A stretch of 64,000 nt of DNA from JAPPOI01 sp028818055 (GTDB lineage: Bacteria; Pseudomonadota; Alphaproteobacteria; Rhodobacterales; Rhodobacteraceae), in assembly GCA_965267405.1 (NCBI GenBank), contig OZ253954.1, forward strand, positions 310,001 to 374,000, given 5' to 3'. Below the pieces are notes generated by a model. It had not been told where the DNA came from. It saw only the letters and a program-made list of their open reading frames with translations, and searched no databases. Position numbers and translations under genes: made by a program. Shown piece by piece: positions 25,723 through 34,997 of the stretch (the first letter of the stretch is position 1; every line of letters begins with the position of its first letter).

Positions 25723-28236
25723 ATGATTAAACGAGTCCAGGCAAGCAAGCGTATTGCGGGCAACCTCCTGATCTACTTGGCTGTTGTGCTTCTAAGCGCA
25801 GCGGCCATATGGATTTTGAGTGCTGACGCACGACGTGAAGTCGACGCACTTGCCGTGGCAAATGCAGACAGCACCCAGTGGTCACTGGCTCAGAACGAAG
25901 TCGAGTTCCTTGCATTTACGAATGCGGCACACGCTGTTGTTGCTGGGCAAGCAGAGCCAAGGGAGGCGCGCCGGCGCTTCGACGTATTGTTCTCACGAGT
26001 GCAAACACTGAAGTCTGCTCCGGCTTATGCAGAAATCCGAGAACGTGACTCTGTCGCGAAGTCGATCAGCAAAATCGAAGACTTCCTTGAAAAAGCTATT
26101 CCAATTATCGACGCGGACGACGGGGAAACGATTTCTGGTCTCCCGGATTTGGTGGGTGAATTTTCCGAACTGAGGAAAGAGTTTCGCGATATCTCACTTG
26201 TCGGCGTTACGGTGTTTGCACAACGCTCAGAAACTCAGCGCGCATCGGTATCGAATGCCTTGAAAGATCTTGGCGTCATCTCCTTTGCGCTCTTGGCTAT
26301 GCTGTTGGCGGTGGTAGGTGTCCTGATCATGATCAACCAGGCGTCTCAGCGGCAAACAGCTGAAATCGCTCTGACCCAAGGCAGACTACAAGCCATTATT
26401 TCAACATCGCTCGATGCGATCCTTGTGGCCGACACCGACGGGCGCGTTCTGGATTTCAACGGGGCAGCCGAAGGCATTTTTGGGTACTCGCGAGATGAAG
26501 CGGTGGGCGCGGATATGGCGGAAATTATCATACCCGATCATCTACGCGATGCACACAACGCCGGAATGGAAAGATACAGAAATACTGCGGAAAAACGTGT
26601 GGTTGGCAGTGGGCTTCTGAAGCTGGAAGCGAAGAGAAAAGACGGGACGGTCTTTCCCGTAGAGCTCTCGATAAATTCGGCTCAAAGCGAAAGTGGCGAG
26701 ATATTCGTGTCTTACATTCGCGATATCTCGCAACGTGTTGAGAGCGAAAACGAACTTGTCGAAGCCCGAGACCAGGCGCTCGCCGGGGAAAAGGCGAAGG
26801 CCGATCTTTTGGCCGTTATGAGCCACGAGATGCGAACCCCTTTGAATGGCGTTCTGGGGACGCTTGAGCTGCTTTCGAACACGGATTTGAACGAGAAACA
26901 GCAGAAATATATCGGCGTAATGGATGCCTCGGGCAAAATGCTTCTCGATCACGTAAACAACGTGCTCGATATCTCGCGAGTAGACGCTGGTATGGCCGAT
27001 TTGTCTGAACAGGCCTTTGATGTTTTTGAACTGTCCGAAGCGACAATTGAAGGATTACGGACACCCGCATCGCAAAGAGGAAATGCTCTAAGCATCCAAG
27101 TCGTCGGATCGAAGATCGGTCGAGTGCTTGGCGACAAAAACCGGCTGCAACAGATTCTCGTCAATCTTCTGGGGAACGCGATAAAATTCACTGAAAATGG
27201 GAGCATATCGCTCGAACTTGAAGCTGCCCCGGACGAGGGAATGGTCGATTTTCGTGTAATCGATACGGGTATCGGCATTGCCGAGGAGGATTTGGAGCGC
27301 ATATTCGATGACTTCGTGACACTCGACGCCTCGTACCAACGCGAAGTCGAGGGAACCGGGCTTGGCCTAGGTATCGTGAAGCGACTGGTACAACTCATGG
27401 GCGGTGAAATCGGAGTGGAAAGCGACCAAGGCGAAGGCTCGGTTTTCTGGTTCAGGGTTCCTCTCAAAAAAGTCACCTCCAGACCGATTACGCAACCAGT
27501 GGCACATAGTCAGCGAAAACGGACTGAGGCCTCGCTTGATGTACTTATTGTCGAGGATAACGAAATCAACAGAATGGTTGCCCGAGAAATGCTTGAGCAG
27601 GCGGGTTGTTCTGTCACCGAAGCAACAGACGGTCAGGATGGTGTGCATGAAGCGGAATCGCAAAAGTACGACCTGATCCTTATGGATATCAGCATGCCCA
27701 AGCTCGACGGAATTGCGGCTTCAAACATGATCCGGGGTGGTACAGGACCCAACAAAGAAACCCCGATCATTGCTCTGACTGCGCACGCGCTTCCAGATGA
27801 TGTCGCACGTTTTCGCGAGGCCGGAATGTCGGATGTCATCACGAAACCCTTGTCATCCGAGCGTCTAAGAGCGGTTCTTGCTGAGCTGTCGTCCGAGAAT
27901 CCGGACACCAAAACTGCCAAATCGTCGAACTACGGCGAGGTTATCGAAACAATGGGTGCTGAGAAGGCCGAGGCATTGTTCCAACGCGCGATCCAGCAGA
28001 TCGGTGTCGGACTAGCCGAAATCGGGGAAATGGCCGGCAAGGACGAACACCGAGATGAAATTCGGGCCACAGCACACAAACTCTCAGGTTCGGCCGCGCT
28101 GTTCGGGATGGACGATGTGTGGCAAGGCTTGAAGGAACTTGAACATCAAGCCGCCGACATGAGCGAAGCACAAGTCCGTTCGCATGTTGATACTCTTCAA
28201 GACGCATTGACGAAACTGGGTGGAACTTCAGCTTAG
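25723..28236 (+). CDS. Hybrid sensor histidine kinase with PAS, receiver and HPt domains
   Basis: An 837-residue inner-membrane kinase. Membrane segments at about 13-33 and 185-205 enclose a helical periplasmic domain of 150 residues. Then come a PAS domain (about 218-335), HisKA with H368 in MSHEMRTPLNG, an ATPase domain (NLLGNAIKF, DTGIGI, GTGLGLGI), a receiver domain with D655 in LMDISMPKLDG, and a C-terminal HPt domain with H785 in TAHKLSGSA. The relay H368-D655-H785 needs one more acceptor, which the divergent response regulator (D76) supplies. It is co-transcribed with the periplasmic protein just upstream. Confidence 0.94.
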   Translation: MIKRVQASKRIAGNLLIYLAVVLLSAAAIWILSADARREVDALAVANADSTQWSLAQNEVEFLAFTNAAHAVVAGQAEPREARRRFDVLFSRVQTLKSAPAYAEIRERDSVAKSISKIEDFLEKAIPIIDADDGETISGLPDLVGEFSELRKEFRDISLVGVTVFAQRSETQRASVSNALKDLGVISFALLAMLLAVVGVLIMINQASQRQTAEIALTQGRLQAIISTSLDAILVADTDGRVLDFNGAAEGIFGYSRDEAVGADMAEIIIPDHLRDAHNAGMERYRNTAEKRVVGSGLLKLEAKRKDGTVFPVELSINSAQSESGEIFVSYIRDISQRVESENELVEARDQALAGEKAKADLLAVMSHEMRTPLNGVLGTLELLSNTDLNEKQQKYIGVMDASGKMLLDHVNNVLDISRVDAGMADLSEQAFDVFELSEATIEGLRTPASQRGNALSIQVVGSKIGRVLGDKNRLQQILVNLLGNAIKFTENGSISLELEAAPDEGMVDFRVIDTGIGIAEEDLERIFDDFVTLDASYQREVEGTGLGLGIVKRLVQLMGGEIGVESDQGEGSVFWFRVPLKKVTSRPITQPVAHSQRKRTEASLDVLIVEDNEINRMVAREMLEQAGCSVTEATDGQDGVHEAESQKYDLILMDISMPKLDGIAASNMIRGGTGPNKETPIIALTAHALPDDVARFREAGMSDVITKPLSSERLRAVLAELSSENPDTKTAKSSNYGEVIETMGAEKAEALFQRAIQQIGVGLAEIGEMAGKDEHRDEIRATAHKLSGSAALFGMDDVWQGLKELEHQAADMSEAQVRSHVDTLQDALTKLGGTSA

Positions 28237-28359
28237 TAGAGACCGTTGTCGCCCATAACGGCCGCAACCCTTCAACTCTATATTACAAGACACTGGTCCC
28301 GAGGCCGCATCAACTTCGGTCAATTCAAATGCGAGTTGAGCAAAGGGAACTTTAGCCAA

Positions 28360-28776
28360 TCAGCGCTGGCTCAATTGAAGCTCACAGCGAGCCCATGTCT
28401 CCATTTCATGGTGCAATTCGATACCCGATTGGGAGATGTAGCGGACTATGGCCCGGTCTTTCATCCCCATCACAAGCTCAACAGTCGTGTCACCTAGCCT
28501 GCTATGCGATGGCATCGTGAAAAGGAAATGGTGTCGGTCATAATCGCCGAATACCACCTCGCCACTGTCCAGTGTCACTTCCTCGAATGAGATTTCAAAT
28601 TGCCTTCCGTCCCCACTGCACCAAAGTCCATTGACGCTGTCCGCGACAGCCACGTTGGTGCCAAGAACAAGGGCCAAACACGACACCAATGCGGTGCTGC
28701 GTTTGTCACGCAATGGCTGAAGTTTTCCAGCAAAGCTACTAAGCCTTCGAAGTCGGGCCAGGCCTCGTTTCAACAT
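28360..28776 (-). CDS. Exported protein, unknown
   Basis: A 138-residue protein convergent to the hybrid kinase. ATG at 28774-28776 has a GGGGG run 5 bases upstream. A long basic N-terminus precedes a hydrophobic stretch (STALVSCLALVLGTNVAVA) that looks like a signal peptide. The mature part has two cysteines, in GLWCSGDGR and WARCELQ, which could form a disulfide. I recognise no family. Its composition is protein-like and no better frame exists here. Confidence 0.6.
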   Translation of the reverse strand: MLKRGLARLRRLSSFAGKLQPLRDKRSTALVSCLALVLGTNVAVADSVNGLWCSGDGRQFEISFEEVTLDSGEVVFGDYDRHHFLFTMPSHSRLGDTTVELVMGMKDRAIVRYISQSGIELHHEMETWARCELQLSQR

Positions 28777-28891
28777 TGACGCCCCCCATATAAACAATGG
28801 TCAAATCAAGCTTGATCGGTCGCGCCAGCGATAGCCAAGTTCAAAGGGCAGACAAGTTTTGAGCCGCCGCAAAACCGATTGGCTCTTTAAT

Positions 28892-29284
28892 TTATGTACC
28901 AATTCCGGACAGATCGTTCAAGATTGGGCAATCCGGCCTGTGATCGCCACTACAGGAATCCACAAGATGTGAGAGGGTGTCACGCATCGCTTGAAGCTGC
29001 GTGATTTTCTGGTCAATTGCGGCCAAGTGCTCTTTTGCGATGGCCTTAACTTGCGCACTTTCCCTGCTTTCATCCTCGTAAAGGCTGAGCAGCATCCGAC
29101 AGTCTTCAATCGAAAATCCAAGTGCACGCGCACGTCCAAGAAAAACAAGTTTGTGCAGATCCGTACTCTGAAAAGCACGGTAGCCGTTTCCGCTGCGCTG
29201 AGGGCGAACCAAACCAATATCTTCATAGTAACGGATCGTTTTGGGCGGAATTCCTGAACGTTCCGCAACTTCTCCAATGTTCAT
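28892..29284 (-). CDS. cueR: Copper-responsive MerR-type regulator
   Basis: A 130-residue MerR-family activator. The N-terminal helix-turn-helix is MNIGEVAERSGIPPKTIRYYEDIGL; the dimerisation helix follows. The metal-binding loop has cysteines C111 and C119 in CSGDHRPDC, matching C112 and C120 of E. coli CueR, which bind Cu(I). It lies 13 bases after copA on the same strand, so it is probably co-transcribed. CueR-type promoters with the long 19-bp spacer are present in front of copA and, apparently, of the gene at 32096. Confidence 0.94.
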   Translation of the reverse strand: MNIGEVAERSGIPPKTIRYYEDIGLVRPQRSGNGYRAFQSTDLHKLVFLGRARALGFSIEDCRMLLSLYEDESRESAQVKAIAKEHLAAIDQKITQLQAMRDTLSHLVDSCSGDHRPDCPILNDLSGIGT

Positions 29285-29297
29285 CGGTTTTAGCCTC

Positions 29298-31808
29298 CTA
29301 TTCGGCGGGTAGCTGTTGCACGGTCGCCTGGGGTTTTGGAGTGTAGGACCCTTCGTTCATAGCCGGAGCAATGCGGCGTAGACGTAAGGCGTTTGTCAGC
29401 ACCGACACCGACGAAAGTGCCATCGCGCCTGCCGCAAAGACGGGCGATAAGAGAAGCCCAAAAGCCGGGTAAAGCACGCCAGCTGCCACAGGAATTAGCG
29501 CGACATTGTATCCGAAGGCCCAGACCAAGTTCTGACGGATATTGGACATGGTCCGCTTCGAAACCTCGACCGCATTTACCACACCTCGCAAATCGCCTGA
29601 CATAAGTACGACATCAGCAGACTCGATAGCCACATCCGTACCCGTACCAATCGCGATCCCCACGTCGGCATGGGCAAGCGCAGGTGCGTCGTTGATGCCG
29701 TCTCCGACAAACGCAATTTTGCGATCCCCTGCCCTTAGATCATCAAGGGCCGCCACCTTTCCGTCCGGCAAAACGCCAGCGATTACATGATCGATGCCTG
29801 TCTCGCGGGCGATCGCTTCGGCTGTTTCCTGTTTGTCGCCGGTAATCATCGCCACTAGGAAGCCACGGTCATGCAGACCCGAGATCGCAGCGCGACTCGC
29901 GGTCTTCACAGGGTCGGCCACCGCGATAACCGCGGCCAGTTTTCCATCAACTGCCGCATAAAGCGCGGTACGACCACGACTTGCCAGATCTCGTTCCATT
30001 TCAACGAGTGCAGAAATGTCGATATTCTCATGAATCATGTAGCGATCCGCGCCGACCAAAACTTCCCGACCATCAACCATTGCTGCAACGCCGTAGCCGG
30101 TAACCGACCGGAAACCGGACGCGGACATGATCTCAACACCTTCGCTACGCGCGCCACGGACAATGGCTTCGGCAATAGGATGCTCTGATTGCTCCTCTAC
30201 GGCCGCGACAAGGCCCAGAACAGTGTTGCGGTCAAAGCTGCCGGCAACGATCACGTCAGTTAGCGTGGGCTTGCCTTCCGTAACAGTACCGGTCTTGTCC
30301 ACTGCTATGACGTCGACATTGGATAGTTCCTGTAACGCGTCACCTTTGCGGAACAAAACTCCCATCTCGGCGGCTCTGCCTGTCCCGACCATGATAGACG
30401 TCGGCGTGGCCAGACCCATAGCGCAGGGACACGCGATGATAAGAACCGATACCCCTGCGACCAACGCAAATGTCAGCGCGGGGTCGGGTCCTACGATGAG
30501 CCACACCACCACAGTCAATGCCGCCAGCACCATAACGGCGGGAACAAACCAGAGTGTCACCCGATCCACCAATCCTTGAATTGGTAACTTTGCACCCTGC
30601 GCGTCTTCGACCATTCGAATGATCTGTGCGAGGGTGGTGTCTGAACCTACGCGCGACGCCTGAAAGGTTAAGCTCCCGGTGCCATTCACTGTACCACCGG
30701 TCACGGTTGTACCGGCGGTCTTCGCTACCGGAATCGGTTCGCCCGTAATCATGCTTTCGTCGACATTACTGGTTCCATCGATGACCTCGCCGTCGACAGG
30801 GATGCGCTCACCGGGACGAACAAGAATTGTGTCGCCAACGCCGAGTGCATCGACGCTAACTTCGATGGTTTGTTCGCCTTTCAATACACGGGCTGTTCGG
30901 ACCTGGAGACCCAAAAGCGCCTGTATCGCTGCGCCAGTTCGACCCTTGGCACGTGCCTCGAGCCAACGACCAATTAGGATGAGAACGACGATGACAGCGG
31001 CTGCTTCAAAGTAGACCGCGCGCACGCCTTCCGGAAGCAACTGAGGAATGAAAGTTGCAACGACCGAGTATATCCACGCAGCGCCTGTTCCGACAGCAAC
31101 GAGGCTATTCATGTCCGGCGCACCTTTCAGCAATGCCGGAATACCCTTGGTGAAGAAAGAGCGGCCTGGACCAAAAAGAACGATTGTCGCCAAGAGGAAC
31201 TGGATAACCCAGGATGTCTGCGTGCCGATCGTGTTGGCAATGAGATGATGGAAAGCTGGCACCAAATGTGCGCCCATTTCCAAAACGAAGACCGGAAGTG
31301 CCATCAATGCAGCGAAAAGGACATCGCTGCGCAATTTGTCCGCTTCTTCAGCTTTTCGTTCCACCCGTGATTGGCTTGCAACCGTATCGGCAACCTCGGA
31401 GGGGTAGCCGATCGCTGCGGTCGCAGCCATCAAATCGGAAACCGCGACTGTGCCTTCAAGATATTCAACAACCGCAGTCTCGGCGGCGAGGTTCACAGTT
31501 ACCGACAAAACCCCTGGCACGTCTGCCAACGCCTTATCCACCCGCCCAACGCAGGATGCGCAGGACATGGACTCGATACTCAGTTTGACCCGTGTGGTTC
31601 GCGCCGGATATCCCAGTTTATCGAGTGCCCGAGCTGCGTCTTGCAGCCGATCGGGCCTGTCAATTGAGACCCGCGCCTGTTCCGACGCGAGATTTACAGA
31701 AACGTCCGAGACGCCCTCCAACGCGGCGAGGGTCTTTTCGACGCGACCAACGCATGACGCGCAAGTCATGCCCTCAATACTAAGGTTTGTTTGTGTAGAT
31801 TGTTTCAC
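29298..31808 (-). CDS. copA: Copper-exporting P-type ATPase
   Basis: An 836-residue P1B-1 ATPase that pumps Cu(I) out of the cytoplasm. Two N-terminal metal-binding domains carry GMTCASC (C16, C19) and SMSCASC. The transport site ACPCAMGLATP, the phosphorylation site DKTGTVTEGKPT, the TGD of MITGDKQETA and the hinge GDGINDAPAL are all present. The last membrane segments have the YN and MALSS residues of Cu(I) pumps. It is first in an operon with cueR and is preceded by a textbook CueR promoter. Confidence 0.96.
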   Translation of the reverse strand: MKQSTQTNLSIEGMTCASCVGRVEKTLAALEGVSDVSVNLASEQARVSIDRPDRLQDAARALDKLGYPARTTRVKLSIESMSCASCVGRVDKALADVPGVLSVTVNLAAETAVVEYLEGTVAVSDLMAATAAIGYPSEVADTVASQSRVERKAEEADKLRSDVLFAALMALPVFVLEMGAHLVPAFHHLIANTIGTQTSWVIQFLLATIVLFGPGRSFFTKGIPALLKGAPDMNSLVAVGTGAAWIYSVVATFIPQLLPEGVRAVYFEAAAVIVVLILIGRWLEARAKGRTGAAIQALLGLQVRTARVLKGEQTIEVSVDALGVGDTILVRPGERIPVDGEVIDGTSNVDESMITGEPIPVAKTAGTTVTGGTVNGTGSLTFQASRVGSDTTLAQIIRMVEDAQGAKLPIQGLVDRVTLWFVPAVMVLAALTVVVWLIVGPDPALTFALVAGVSVLIIACPCAMGLATPTSIMVGTGRAAEMGVLFRKGDALQELSNVDVIAVDKTGTVTEGKPTLTDVIVAGSFDRNTVLGLVAAVEEQSEHPIAEAIVRGARSEGVEIMSASGFRSVTGYGVAAMVDGREVLVGADRYMIHENIDISALVEMERDLASRGRTALYAAVDGKLAAVIAVADPVKTASRAAISGLHDRGFLVAMITGDKQETAEAIARETGIDHVIAGVLPDGKVAALDDLRAGDRKIAFVGDGINDAPALAHADVGIAIGTGTDVAIESADVVLMSGDLRGVVNAVEVSKRTMSNIRQNLVWAFGYNVALIPVAAGVLYPAFGLLLSPVFAAGAMALSSVSVLTNALRLRRIAPAMNEGSYTPKPQATVQQLPAE

Positions 31809-31838
31809 GGCAGTTCGCCTTGTTTCGTGATTGCAATC

Positions 31839-31869
31839 TATATAGGCCTTCCAGTCACTGGAAGCTCAA
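31839..31869 (-). promoter_or_regulatory. CueR-type promoter of copA
   Basis: On the minus strand, -35 TTGAGC (31869-31864) and -10 TATATA (31844-31839) are separated by exactly 19 bp. The spacer carries the dyad CTTCCAGT/ACTGGAAG. The overlong spacer with a central dyad is the hallmark of MerR-family metal promoters. It lies 31 bases before the copA start. Confidence 0.9.
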
Positions 31870-32014
31870 GAGGTGAAGCACAATTTTCTAAAGCAATTTT
31901 GTGAGGGTTTAAAATTAACCCTCAACTATCTGTTTTAAAATACGAAAAGATAAATGATTGCGCATCAAATCCGCTGCACACTTCTATGCGTCAATAACAC
32001 GGCGCTCACAGATC

Positions 32015-32045
32015 TTGACCTTCTAGCGACTGGAAGCCCCATGTA
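32015..32045 (+). promoter_or_regulatory. Second CueR-type operator, upstream of the TVP38 gene
   Basis: On the plus strand, -35 TTGACC (32015-32020) is followed by a 19-bp spacer (32021-32039) with the dyad TTCTAG/CTGGAAG, closely like the copA site. The -10 position reads CATGTA, a weak match. It lies 51 bases before the 32096 start, so the TVP38 gene may belong to the copper regulon. Confidence 0.7.
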
Positions 32046-32095
32046 GCAGACTGATACACGCGTTCCGACTCAACAACCTGTGGGATTTCAAGACA

Positions 32096-32755
32096 GTGGC
32101 GCGATTACTCTTCCTGTTCTTTCTGGCCGCAGTTATTGCGATGGTTGCCTCGCCGGGATCGGCAGGTTCGGAACTGACCCTTCCTGATCGGGAAGAGATC
32201 AAACGTTGGATTGAAGCTGCTGGAATTCTGGGGCCGCTGCTGGTCGTCGCCTTGATGGCCGTCGCGATTGTGGCGAGCCCTCTTCCTTCCGCGCCGGTGG
32301 CGCTTGCGGCCGGAGCCGCATATGGACATGTCTTTGGAACAGTTTTGGTTGTCGTGGGGGCAGAGACTGGTGCGCTCATCGCGTTCCTGTTGGCGCGCGG
32401 ATTGGGCCGGCCCTTCGTTGAGCGGCATTTCGGGCAGAAACTGAAAGCTGAATTCCTCGGATCTCAGAACGCGCTTACCTTGATTGTATTTGGTAGCCGG
32501 TTACTGCCGTTTTTGTCTTTTGATATGATCAGCTATGCTGCGGGTCTCAGCAAACTTCATCTCTGGAGATTTGCCCTGGCCACTTTGGCCGGGATCGTGC
32601 CCGCGAGTTTTCTTTTGGCCCACATCGGCAGCGAAGCGATGAACGGTAACGTGCGCACGGCAGCCTGGACCGCCATCGCTCTTGGTGGTTTTACCGCCCT
32701 GTCGATCCTCGTTACCCTCTGGCGAAATCGTGCAAAATCGCGAGATGAAACCTGA
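32096..32755 (+). CDS. TVP38/TMEM64 family membrane protein
   Basis: A 219-residue inner-membrane protein of the TVP38/DedA-like superfamily, with about five hydrophobic segments. The family core is seen from PSAPVALAAGAAYGHVFGTVLVV through GALIAFLLARGLGRPFVERHFG, and FGSRLLPFLSFDMISYAAGL near the C-terminal half. The start is GTG. It diverges from copA with a CueR-like operator in front, so induction by copper is likely. DedA relatives move lipid carriers; what this one moves, and why with copper, is unknown. Confidence 0.85.
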   Translation: MARLLFLFFLAAVIAMVASPGSAGSELTLPDREEIKRWIEAAGILGPLLVVALMAVAIVASPLPSAPVALAAGAAYGHVFGTVLVVVGAETGALIAFLLARGLGRPFVERHFGQKLKAEFLGSQNALTLIVFGSRLLPFLSFDMISYAAGLSKLHLWRFALATLAGIVPASFLLAHIGSEAMNGNVRTAAWTAIALGGFTALSILVTLWRNRAKSRDET

Positions 32756-33016
32756 TCGCAGACACACTGCCCGGCTCAACTGCTCCAAGTATTGAGCGAC
32801 GCTTTGCGATCTCACTCAGGTCCTCACCGATCCAGAGCGGCACGTTCCCACTCAATGTTGTCCGCCACATTGGATGCGCAGCAAATCCGCTCCAAATCTG
32901 ATTGATCTTCAAGCTTCGAGGCCTGGTCCCAGCCTGACTGACAGGTGCGTTACACGCAGCCATTTCGCGGTTGACTATGAAGAAACGTGATTTTGGGTGT
33001 AGTTTGTTAACGTCTC
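32756..33016. other. Intergenic region, nothing seen
   Basis: A 261-base gap between the TVP38 gene and the ankyrin gene. A minus frame of 83 residues (32712-32963) overlaps the TVP38 end and has no ribosome site. No hairpin or operator of note is seen. Confidence 0.5.
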
Positions 33017-33703
33017 ATGATCGCGATGAAAAACATATTGCTTCGAGTTGGCTTGGCACTCTGCCTGGCTACACCCCTGTTTGCGCAAACTCCGCCGTCA
33101 CAAAGCCAGATTGCCAGCTACGAAGGTCTGCTGCGCGCTACCCACGAAGGCGATGTTGACGAAGTCGATCATCTCATCGGGCAAGGCGCGGATGTCGATG
33201 GTCGCGGCCCTGGGGGACGCGCACCCATTCATGTGGCAGCCTTTGCTTCCCACGATGAGGTGCTTCGGATACTTGCAAATGCGGGTGCGGACATGAATGC
33301 GTTGGATGCCAGCGCGTATGATGTGGTTACCATTGCCGCCGTGGCCGACGATCCCGAGTTGATGTCGCTTGCGATTTCTCTTGGCAACGATCCGGGTCTA
33401 ACGACCAGCCCATATGATGGAACAGCACTCATTGCTGCTGCGCACCTCGGACATGTCGAAGTGGTAAACCGTCTGATTGAAGCTGGCGCGCCGCTTGACC
33501 ATGTCAACAATCTCCACTGGACCGCTGTAATGGAAGCCGTAGTTCTTGGAGACGGTGGCGAGAACCATCAGGCGGTGCTTGACGCCCTGCTTACAGCGGG
33601 AGCTAATCGCTCATTGGCGGACCGGTATGGTCGAACACCGCTCGATCATGCAATCGCACTTGGTTATTCGGAAATGGTGGAACGACTTAACCAACAACAA
33701 TAG
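33017..33703 (+). CDS. Periplasmic ankyrin-repeat protein
   Basis: A 228-residue exported protein. A signal peptide ends near LFAQ. The rest is made of about five ankyrin repeats, for example GRAPIHVAAFASHDEVLRILANAGADMNA, GTALIAAAHLGHVEVVNRLIEAGAPLD and GRTPLDHAIALGYSEMVERL. Such proteins bind partners rather than catalyse. An ATG 9 bases later (33026) is an equally possible start, as neither has a clear ribosome site. Its partner is unknown. Confidence 0.85.
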   Translation: MIAMKNILLRVGLALCLATPLFAQTPPSQSQIASYEGLLRATHEGDVDEVDHLIGQGADVDGRGPGGRAPIHVAAFASHDEVLRILANAGADMNALDASAYDVVTIAAVADDPELMSLAISLGNDPGLTTSPYDGTALIAAAHLGHVEVVNRLIEAGAPLDHVNNLHWTAVMEAVVLGDGGENHQAVLDALLTAGANRSLADRYGRTPLDHAIALGYSEMVERLNQQQ

Positions 33704-33752
33704 CTGCGGCCAAGTCAGCCGCAGCTTCGGTTTCACAACTTTGATCGCCTGA

Positions 33753-33947
33753 CTATCCGTTCTTCAAAGAACAGGTATTGAAACCAAAGATCGAGTAGAT
33801 GGGGCATGTACCGATTAAACCGGTGGCCAATGGGATGATGCCAACGAGTCCCCAAAGCGTTTGCGGCCCTACAAAAACAAGGGACAAGAGCACGAGACCA
33901 AGAATGACGCGAAGAACGCGGTCAACGGTGCCTTCATTTCTGGACAT
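33753..33947 (-). CDS. DUF2892 small membrane protein
   Basis: A 64-residue inner-membrane protein with two hydrophobic segments and the family pattern NEGTVDRVLRVILGLVLL then GIIPLATGLIGTCPIYSIFG. DUF2892 also forms the membrane tail of the rhodanese YgaP, and stand-alone copies are often near sulfur-stress regulators. It lies 68 bases downstream of a Crp/Fnr-type gene and is probably controlled by it. Conserved Cys residues in GTCPIY and NTC are kept. Confidence 0.85.
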   Translation of the reverse strand: MSRNEGTVDRVLRVILGLVLLSLVFVGPQTLWGLVGIIPLATGLIGTCPIYSIFGFNTCSLKNG

Positions 33948-34015
33948 CTGAAAGTCCTCCTTTTGAACTGATGTCCCATTTTACAGCTCTACTGGTCTCG
34001 ATGGCGGTGACAGAG

Positions 34016-34612
34016 TCACCGTTCACCTGCGGCAACTTGTTCCAATACGCGTCTATTTCGAATGACGATGCCATCCGATCTCTGCTCAACCCAACCACGA
34101 TTGGCAAATTCCGCGAGCCGTCGTGACACATAGGCTCGGCCGGATGCAGTTTCGGTCGCTAACGCCGAATGAGTCGTTGCCACGGAATCCGAGCTGCCGG
34201 ACATTCTAAGCAGCACTTTCGCAAGACGGGTATCGAAGCTTGTTAAGGCCACTTCCTCCACAAGTTGTTGATATTCGGCAAACCGCGTCGCGACCGAAAC
34301 CATGATTTGGTCGCGGAACTCTTCATCGTTCGAGAACTTTTCGTGGAACTCGCTGGCCGGAACCAACACACCCTCGATTGGTGTCTCGGCCACGCCTTCG
34401 GCTCCGTATGGCTCGCCATTGATCAAACACGAAAGCGTTTGAAGACAAACCTCGCCCGGTTTTACCCGGTAGAGCACCACCTCACGTCCTGACGGTCCGG
34501 TCAGTGTTACTTTGATCGTCCCCTCCTGCAGGATCACAAAGCCGGGGCATGCTTGACCGGGTTCGAAGATTTTTTTGCCCGTTGGAGCTGACAATTTCCG
34601 GGTTCTCGACAT
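34016..34612 (-). CDS. Crp/Fnr family transcriptional regulator
   Basis: A 198-residue regulator. ATG at 34610-34612 with GGAG 4 bases upstream is preferred to a start 45 bases earlier. The cyclic-nucleotide-binding-type beta barrel runs from residues 8 to 110 and a C-terminal helix-turn-helix (TETASGRAYVSRRLAEFANRGWVE) follows. There is no FNR [4Fe-4S] cysteine cluster; instead cysteines sit at 22, 56 and 62 (GEVCLQTLSCL). A redox or sulfur signal through these cysteines is inference. The downstream DUF2892 gene is the likely target. Confidence 0.85.
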   Translation of the reverse strand: MSRTRKLSAPTGKKIFEPGQACPGFVILQEGTIKVTLTGPSGREVVLYRVKPGEVCLQTLSCLINGEPYGAEGVAETPIEGVLVPASEFHEKFSNDEEFRDQIMVSVATRFAEYQQLVEEVALTSFDTRLAKVLLRMSGSSDSVATTHSALATETASGRAYVSRRLAEFANRGWVEQRSDGIVIRNRRVLEQVAAGER

Positions 34613-34812
34613 GCTACTCCAAACCACGTTCCAAAACAGTCGCCCCAAGAAAAGCAATCGCTATCAAATAGTGCAAGGATCGATGGTGGCAAACAAACGC
34701 GCCGTCGAACACTTCTCGTAATCAAGTCAATCGTAAAGACGAAAGGCCACCCGATCGATAAGTCATCAAAACGAAGGTTAAGTCGTTGCGAATTACTTCT
34801 TAAAAACTGAGA

Positions 34813-34889
<77 letters not shown>

Positions 34890-34997
34890 CTTGGCGCGGT
34901 ATAGCTCTAGCATCCACGCCTGGCAATCAGCAATTCTGGCCCCGCGGAAACGATACCACGGAGCCAGTCTTGACTTCAGATTAGGCGATCCAGCGGC

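Noticed and set aside
32712..32963. 83-residue minus-strand frame
   Set aside because: Overlaps the end of the TVP38 gene, lacks a ribosome site and resembles no family.
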